Origin: Hoplostethus atlanticus
Taxonomy: Eukaryota; Chordata; Actinopteri; Trachichthyiformes; Trachichthyidae
Assembly: GCA_034670405.1 (NCBI GenBank)
Contig: JAXDDX010000070.1
Location: forward strand, 1,622,001-1,686,000
Reading direction: 5' to 3'
Length of the DNA: 64,000 bases
The notes under the pieces were generated by a model. That model was not told where the DNA came from, did not search any database, and was given only the letters and a program-made list of their open reading frames with translations. A program made the translations under genes and the position numbers. Numbering within the stretch: the stretch's first letter is position 1; the number at the start of each line of letters is the position of its first letter. Positions 41,914 through 51,400 of this stretch are shown in pieces.

Positions 41914-44900
41914 CTGTAAGTGATGGAGGAAAGAGGAGTAGAGGTAGGAAGGGAGGGAAGGAAAGGAAAGGAGAGCAGGTGTTGAGCCGTTTGTAAATAT
42001 AGTGGGCGAAGGCAAAGAGAACAACAGAAAGTCCACCTGAAAGTATGTTTGGAACCTGAGCTGCAGCAGCAAACAATGAGCAGGATTTGGGGACGCTGTC
42101 AATCAAAAACCAAGGAGCTTGAAACTCCCCATAATAAGGTTGATTCCTCTACATCAGACTGCTCTGAAATGTGTTGCTCTGCCAGTTTCTCAGGCAAAGG
42201 TAGTTAGGTGGCCATAGCAACAATCTGTTTTGTGTGTGTGTGTGTGTGTGTGTGTGTAACAAAATGTCCCTCTACCTGACTCAAAAATAGAATAGAACCT
42301 GTCAATGTAATAAATTGCCAGGTTATGCAATACCATCTTCAGACTAGATCTGTTAATAAATAAGAAAAAGGAATTTATAGTGTGATAATCTCTAGTTAAT
42401 GTTAATAATTTTACATTGACAGCCTCCATTCCTCATTTAGAGGGACATTTTATTACATGTCCTCTTTTTATTACATTGGTATGGTCCTAATGTTTCAACA
42501 GACGTGGGTTTTTCATGGCCAATACTAATGTTTTGGAATTTAAGCTGCTGATGGACATTCAATATATTTAATATTGTCCAAAAATTGCAAGTATTCCAGT
42601 GTTTTCCTCCAGAATTGTATTCCTGTCAGGGTGGAAAAGCCTCTGAAACAACATTCATACCGTCATGGGAGAATAAAACGCTCCATTGAAACCCAGGATA
42701 ATAATCAATGGCGTCGCCGAGGGCTTTTAAGATTATTGAGGAAATACATACAAATTGAGCGTAGTTCAAAATATCTGTCGCCTCGCACCGTCCGCGCTCT
42801 ACAGATGTCTGCCCCGCACGAGAGTGTGGGGTGAGCTTGATTTATACGTCAGAGCGGGCCGGTTGTTTTAACCGAGCCAGCTTTAAATCTGTTTTGGATG
42901 CGTCGAGGTTCGTACCAGGCACGCAAATTGAGCACGTCTGAATGCGCGTGGTGAGTCCGTGCGTGTATTATAAATACAGCCAATTGATGTCAAGTCATTT
43001 GAGGATTACTGAAGGAAAATGTTCTGATTTTATCTGGTCAGTCCTGGTGGAGTCAGAAGAAGAAGAACGGTAGGATACCTGCTGGGTTGGTTGAGGAAGT
43101 GATTGACTGTCAGTTAGCTAGTTAACTTAGTTAGTAAGTTAGTTAGCTAGTTAGTTAGTTAGGGTTGCTGAACATTAAATAAAACAATTTCCCTCCACAT
43201 GAAACATCTATATTATTTTAAATTTGAGACTTTATTTGTTTTCTGACTTGCTGTGTTTTCTTATTTGCACTTCAGGGTCACCGTACTGTACAGACTGCTG
43301 TTCAAAATGCTGCCTCAGTTAAACCTATCTATGTTCATGTCAAAGTCATGTCACCAGATTGATGCATTTTGCTGTTGCCATTTTTTTTTGTATTCTCCCG
43401 GATGCCCCCGGACCCCCAACTATGTTAGTCTAACTGCCTCTGGGCTGAGCCCAGGATCCTCTCAATATGAATGCCAATAGGGGTTAGATGTAACCTTTGC
43501 CTGATGCACATGTAAGTGATGAGAACATAGACACCAAAATGATCCATGTGTCCCTGGTAGATCATTGGCTCTGATTGTCCATGCTACCACACTAGCATAC
43601 ACCATGTTGAGTGACAGTATGCTACTAGCATTATCTCAAAAGTGAGAGAATGAGAACTGGTAGCAGCTCTAAAGCTAAATGGAAAGTAATCTTAAATGCA
43701 ATATGACTAAGTCTGTCAGTTTTGTGTCATTTGCACAAAATATGAAAGAAAAATAAGATTCTGTTTTGAACTACGTAGGAACTTTCCACAGGAAGTGAAG
43801 GTGGTGGGTGATGGGAGACTGCAGATAAAAATCACTGCACAGCAGATGAATACGTGGCTGTTCATCTGAAATAGTTCCAAAAATAAACCTGGCTGCATCA
43901 GCTATGTTGAGTTAATTATACTTCATTTTTACAACAATTTATTACTTTACTACTACTATGACTATATTTATTATTAGTCAGATCTGGGTATGAACTCCAT
44001 AACTCGGCCAACCAATGACATAATTGGAAACCATCAGATGCCAGAGGACAACTAACATATTAAGACTTTCCTAATATAAAATACGTCACACCCATTACCC
44101 CCAACCGCTGACGGACTTACTGTGCCAAAGAGGAATTTCCTGACCATGCGGAGAATGAGGTAGGCCCAGAATATGTGCAGGAAGAGGAGAACCACAAGCA
44201 TCACGTTGAAGAAGTAGTAGCCAAAGAAGGGGGGGTATTGGTCAATGGGGTACACCCAGGTACAGTGGATCAGCCTGAAACATAGTCGGCATAGAAAGTC
44301 TTGAAAAGTGCTGCTTCATCAGTTTACAAGTCAAATACTGTATGAACTATTATGAAAGGGGGGTGGGGGTAGTCAGCTAGTCAGAAATAGTTTTGTTCTG
44401 TTGGAGTAATAATGCTGACAGCTCAGTAGCAGAGATTCTATGGGGGAAACAACCTGAGGTAAACATGTCTATCATCTGGGTATGGAGGATATTTCCAAGA
44501 GGTTGCAGAAATAGCACAACAGCATGAATAATTGTATTTCTGTCAGCGGTGTGCGTGACTGTGTACACGCCGCCTACCAATCTGTAAGATTAAGTACTCG
44601 TATTCCAGATTAATTTCATTTATACATGAAAACTCAAACTTGATTATCTTGTGCATATAAATCTATGTTGGTCATATTAATTAATAATTAAAATGAATCT
44701 TGTGCAAATACATTTCATTTGACGATGTGTTCAGGAACACGAGAAGCAGGAAAACAGTAATCCTTCAGTGTTATGTGTGCAAAAAAAAATTCTGGGGGGA
44801 AAAGACTGCAGTACCATGTCATTGAACTTGACTGCATGCAGCTTGCTCATGCACACACACATACATGCACACACACACACTTCATCTGTCAGCTTACCAG

Positions 44901-47900
44901 AACGGGAAGATGATCAGTCGCGTTACCATAAACACTATGGCAAACACAACAAAAAGAGTATTGCAGCTTTTCTCCCATTTGGCATAGTTAAATAACTTGG
45001 CAGACTAAAAGAAAAAAGGAATTGTGTTTGTTAGTTATCCACAAAACATACAGCGAATCAGTTAAATAGGCTACATAAATCTACCCCCCCCCCCAGTAAT
45101 AATATCCAAGCACATCATATTCTCTTTTGAATCCTTTACATCACCCCTGTACCTGCTAACATGCTTTTACTGACTAAATATGGTTGTTTAGAAGAGCCAA
45201 GAGTATATGGAGGCCTGATTGACCTCACTACCCTGGCTCCTCTGTCGGGCATGCATGGTAAAAAGTACTGTTTGAAGCAATCAATTTAGATGGACCAATT
45301 GCTTTGAATGAACCAAGGAGCTGAAGACATTTTTTTAAACTCTTCCCCTTCATTTCTAAGGTTTGTTCTGTTTCCCCCACTAGTTCCCGGTTCCAGTGTG
45401 GCCCTGGACTGACCTCCAGTAGCACATCAGATGTGTCATGGACGAGCATGACCAGGGTTCCTATGCGGATGTAGTTGACACACCAGGAGAATGCCAGGAG
45501 GACCAGGGTGGCCAAGTGGTGAATGATTTGTTCCTTAAAGTCCTGAGGGAAAACAAAAATAAAAAAGACATCAGTTACTGGGCTGATATTGGCCTTTATT
45601 AAAAATCAGATCTCAGTCAGTGTCATCCACCTCTAATATGATGGAGGTTCCTCCTTGACCACAGCTAGTCAATGTTTTTATTATTACTACTTCATATCCG
45701 ATGTCTGAGCTTTAAGGAGCTACTAACACAGCTAAAAGAAATTCATTAGTATGACTTTCAATGGAGAGTTTTAGTGTCCAACGATGGTCTGAATGGTGTT
45801 TCAGAGGCCAAAAATTCTCTAAAGTTGCAATTTTAGAGACTTTTTGGGCACAAAATGGTCCAATTTAAAGACTTTTAATATCAGCATGAAATAAACATTA
45901 ATAGGCTTGGAGTTATAACTAGAACAAGTAAGTGGGAAATTACACGTCAGGAGTGCAGAGACTGAGCATTGCTGGGCCTCTAACAACCACTACTCACCTT
46001 CCTCTTCACATCAAAGGCAACACTGAAGAGAAGAGACCAATAGAAACCCATCTCCAAGATATAATACCAGTACTGAGACTCCAGCATGGACTAGAGAGAG
46101 AGAGAAACACAAGAGAGATTTGGGGCGGCGTGTAACTTGAACCCACAGTGAATCTCAGTCACCATTGAAAAAGCCTGTTAACAAAGATGTGTCCCTTCAG
46201 GCCTACGCTCTTTGTCTGAAGCCCTCTACCTGGGAGGAAGGAACTCTATACGACTCTATTGTGCAACTCTGAGCCTCCGTCTCCCGTTCAGCGCCCTCCT
46301 CCAAAAGGCTGTTTGATAATATAGGTCTGGGATTGTACATGATCCTACCACCACAGTGCGTCAGGCTGACTGACATCATCGCTTTTATGATGAAGGTTTC
46401 TGGTGCATAGTGAAGACCATAGCCAGGATCTAAGCCACATTCCTCCCCTCAAACACAGCACCGTGTCTAAATAAAGACCTGAGCATTGTTGTACTTGGAC
46501 GTGAGGTGAGAATTATCAGGGTTTTATGGACCAGAGAGGCTGTAAAACTGGGCATTTACATGAAAATATTCTCCAATATTATGGGTGGGTTCCTGATAGC
46601 AAGAAAGAGTCCTGTTAGGGTTGTTTAAGGTGCTCATAAGGCCTTATAAGGAATCATAAGCACATTGTGAGTGCATTATAGTTGTGCAATCAGAGCATGA
46701 TGTAATATACTAAAATGTAGGGGTTGAATACCTTACGGTGAAATGGTAGAGTCAAAGGAATACACCGCATTTTTGGGAGATTGTCCCATTGGTCCAATTT
46801 AAAGCCATGAGAACATAGACACCAAAATCATCCATGTGTCCCATGCTAGCACTTTAACGTACACTGTTGAGTGATAGTAGGCTCCATGCTAGCACTTTAG
46901 CGTACCCTGTTGAGTGATAGTAGGCTCCATGCTAGCACTTTAGCATACACTGTTGAGTGATAGTAGGCTCCATGCTAGCACTTTAGCATACACTGTTGAG
47001 TGATAGTAGGCTCCATGCTAGCACTTTAGCGTACACTGTTGAGCAGGGGTGGTAAAAAGTAGAAAGTAAAGCTTCAGAAAGTAGAAATCCTAACCACGTA
47101 TTTGCTCCAACCTGGCTCTTACCAAGATTAAGAGTTGTGCTAATTAGAATCACCTGGTATATGGGATGGGTGGAGGAAAAACATGGTCAGTACTTCTACT
47201 TTCTACTTCTACTTTTTACACCCCTGCTGTTGAGTGATAGTCTCCATGCTAACACTTTAGCGTACACTGTTGAGTGATAGTAGGCTCAATGCTAACACTT
47301 TAGCATACACTGTTGACTTTAGCATACACTGTTGAGTGATAGTAGGCTCAATGCTAACACTTTAGCATACACTGTTGACTTTAGCATACACTGTTAAGTG
47401 ATAGTAGGCTCCATGCTAGCACTTTACCATACACTATGTTGAGTGATAGCAGGCAACTGGTATAATAATAAAGTAAGAGAGCCCTTACGTAATCATAAAT
47501 AGTAGTTTTTTCTTACAAATAGTGTTTTTCTTATATGGTCTGTAGATTTAGACATTTTAAAAATCAATTATGAATTATGAAATGAATTGTCATTAACTCA
47601 ACGTAGCTGATGTAGCCATTTTTGGAACTATTTCAGATGAGAACTATTTAAGGTGTCAGTCTCCACCACATTCCTATAGAAACTAAATCAATGTTATTTT
47701 AGTATCATATTTCATGTAAATGTTATGAATCTCACATGTAAAACTACTTATATCATTTAAAATTTCCAATTAGCCTTAGAGCTGCTACGTTCTTATTTTC
47801 TCACTTAACATGGAGCCTACTATTGCTCAACATAGTTTGTCTGATGATTATTATGTATTGTTTATCTCTGCTGCTTTTGGGCTTCTACTCTGTTTGTAAT

Positions 47901-48376
47901 GCGTCACAAGGCACTTGATGCTTATTCACATTCAAACTCATACATTATTAAAGACACACAAGACACAGTAACGCTCCTGCATACCAACCTGCCTCGGAAA
48001 ACCCATCCATACTTCTCGAGTATCGTAAAACCATTCTTTCTGCAAAAGCATAGGAACAAAACATCATATATACCTCAGTTATATAAGCAATCATCAGATA
48101 TACACATTTCTGCTGTTTTTGTTTTTGTTTTGTTACACAAGTTTGCGTGCAAAGTGCAAACAAAAAAATACCTAATGTCTTGTAAGTTAGTCAGTGAATA
48201 AACATCGTTCTACAACATATTTCAGAATCAGAACCGTACTGTTTTCCTTATATCAAGTCATCTGTAATGCATTAGAATAGGCAGAAGTGAACCAGAGGTG
48301 GGCAGAACTGACTTCGACTTTGGCTCTCTGTGAGTGTCTTCTCAGTCTGCTGCCTTTCCCGGGCCTCATGCTTGTA

Positions 48377-48431
<55 letters not shown>

Positions 48432-51400
48432 CCAGCTGTACCTATTCAAAGCCAATTACATGTTGCTGCACTTTGCTCCAGAGTGAGAGTAATGCCCAGG
48501 GGTCTAAAGACTACCAAAATATACTAATCAAGTAGTAGTAGTGATATTGTACGTGTTGTTATTGACTAAGTTGAGCATCAGAAAACAAGAATCTGATGAT
48601 GTCATTCAATCAAGTACAAATAACTGAACATGTCCATCAATAATGTTTCTACATTGATGTTTCCTTAAGTAGCTATCCAACTAGCTAGCGAACTAGCTGG
48701 CTAACAACCAAGCTAATACAAACCAATAATGTTGTAATGTTGTTGGATGGATGTTAACTGAGCTACTATCACGGACAAATTGGAGCATTTAATAAAGTTA
48801 GTTAACTTAATGTTTCCTACACATGCTAGCACAGGTTTGATAAAGATGCAGTTTAACATTGGCATTGTGTAGAGTTACAAAAACTAGTACTCTGTAAATG
48901 TAGCACACTTCAGTTAAAACATACTTAAGTACAAGTACACCAAAAGGTTACTCAATTAGAGTAACAAGTGTAAATGTAATTCACTACTTCCACCCTTGGT
49001 AATGCCTAAGCTGTTTGCTGTCTGGTAACAACATCCCTGTTTGTAGTTACACTTAATCAGACTCATTTTGATAGTGTAGCTCGTTACATGCATCACTGTG
49101 AGCAACAACACAAACAACAAAACAACACTAATATAGTGATTTTAAAAATCTAAGCTGTTGGATGAGAACAACTCCCAACAGGCTGCAACCATTGTTTTGT
49201 TCTTAACTCCATGCTTCCTTTTTTATTGCATGAAACAGAAAAACTTTAAATAAAGCATTAAATATGAAAAACAAGGGTTGCAGTGTCTTATTGGGAGGTG
49301 ATGGAATTCCACAGCTTTCGATAGGAAGATGTTTTTATGTATCCCTGTGAGATGGACTGATATACTCACATCGTAAAGCGCTGCTATACCTCCAATGAAT
49401 GCCAACAGATAGAAGGCAAACCTCCAACTGTAGGAACCAGAGGGGAGACAAGTGGTTATTGGAGGTAATGCATTATTATCAGTAGACAGTAGTAGACAGA
49501 GACAGAGAGACAGACAGAGTTTTGACCTGGCCTCTCTGAACTTCTTGAGGACCCCAGGACGGTCCTGGTTGCGTCTTCTCCTGAACCAGCACTCAACTTG
49601 CCTCACAGACAAACTGCTTTTCTTAGCTAGCCCATCAACATCTGCCTGGATAGGAGGGAACACACACACACATACACAACTCATAAATAATAACTTTAGA
49701 TGGATGTATCACAGGTACAGTGTGAATCAGCTGATGTAGGCTTAGATTGATATATGGGGCCAATATTGGCTTCAGATACCAGCCAGTAAGTGTCGTTCAC
49801 CTCTGATGTGATGGATATTACGCAGTCTATTATAAAACTGAACAATACTATTATTATTCTCCTGGGTTTAGTGTCCCATGGTCTAAATGCTGTTTCAGAT
49901 GCTTTCCCACCCTGGCAAAAATAAAAACTCTGGGGGAAACACTGAATACAGAACACTGAATTTTTTTGGCATTAAATGGTCAAAGTTTAAGATACTGAAT
50001 ATCGGCACAAAATACCAGCTTCCAGCGGCTTCGATGCAGAAATATCAGTATTGGTATCAGTCAAGCTAGAACTTAGAACTAGAACCTAATCTATTGAGGC
50101 GACTACCTCCGTTCCTACTCAGCCAACACAAAGGCCACTTGGGATTCACTCTAGGACTGACACTGAAGTGGTTGAGTTAGGATTTGTTTACCTGACCAGG
50201 ATTTCTGGAGTGAGAGATGTAATACAGTTCCAGGATGGGGTTGTCTGGCACTTTCAGGTGCACCCTCTCCTTGATCCCAGCAGAGGCTGCAAGTGGCGTC
50301 GCTATCAACCTGGCATAGAGCATAACGGATGGGAGTAAACTCTCTCTCACACACTCACACACACACACACACACACACCTAAATTGTAACAAGATAGCTA
50401 CTTCCCTCTAGCAACGTAGAGGAAAGCTTCCAACAACAACAACGGTCAAGGGAAGGACAAGGGTTAGCCCAATATACGGCCCAGTCAGTGTTGTCCACCA
50501 CTGATATGATGAATAGTTTGATTGGTTGCATATTGTATAAATAACATATAAATAATACATAAATACTTTTTTGTATCAATACTAGGCTGTCTAAGGGAAG
50601 CCCTCAACCTGAATACATCATTATTATTATAGGCAGTAGTAATAGTATCAGGTATCAGTGGAGAGTTTTAGTATCCCATGATGGTCTAAATCAGGGCTAC
50701 TCAACTTTACATAGCTCAAGGGCCACACAGCAAGATACAGCTGTGTCAAAGGGCCGCAACGCAAATTTTCTGGTCATATAAAACTATTTTGTAGTGTTAT
50801 TTCAAGCCACATGGATATCAAATGATTAAATGACAATAAGTAGGCTTTATTCATTAAATGTAAAAGTGTTAGATTGCTGTTGCAATAAATCACTGTTTAA
50901 GACTGTTTAATAAAATAAATATAGGCATATTAAATTGAAATCAGGTCTGAGTATATCAAATTATTCCCAGATGTAATTCCAAGTCACCGTGATAGCCATC
51001 ATGGTGACGTGGACGTTTGCCCGTTTTGGTTCTGCTATTGTTCTCTGGCAAAGAAGGCACATTGGTTTGTTATTTACCTCAACAAAAGCGAATTCTTCCT
51101 CCCATGTTTTTTGAAATACCCTGTGTTCATCAGAAATGTTACGTTTTGCCCGTTTTGCCATGACTTGAGAGTAGGCTAGGCTAGACTTCCTGCACAGTTG
51201 GGGCTTTCACATGATCCATGCAAAGCGTCGGCGTCAACACCAGGTTGAGCGCGACCCCTTCACATGATCAGCGTCAGGAGAATTACATTACATTCATTAC
51301 TTTCACACTGTCGAGTTTTTAAAATGACAGCATTCAGGAAAGAATAGTGGAGTTCAATTTCGGACTACAGCCTGCATCAGCCGTAGCTAACCACATCGCC

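Larger units (their letters stand above)
41914..44120. other. cers3 intron 9
   Basis: Contains a (TG)n run, a MITE-family fragment, a (GTTA)-rich patch (43116-43162) and a partial foldback-family copy. Confidence 0.75.
44275..45997. other. cers3 introns 6 to 8
   Basis: Three introns separated by exons 8 and 7 (44275-44897, 45005-45413, 45543-45997). The first has only a weak (CA) patch near 44855-44880, the second nothing notable, and the third a fragment of the 302-bp MITE family. Confidence 0.75.
46091..47988. other. cers3 intron 5
   Basis: Contains the large foldback/minisatellite element with a hAT MITE inside it. Nothing recognised in 46091-46750. Confidence 0.75.
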
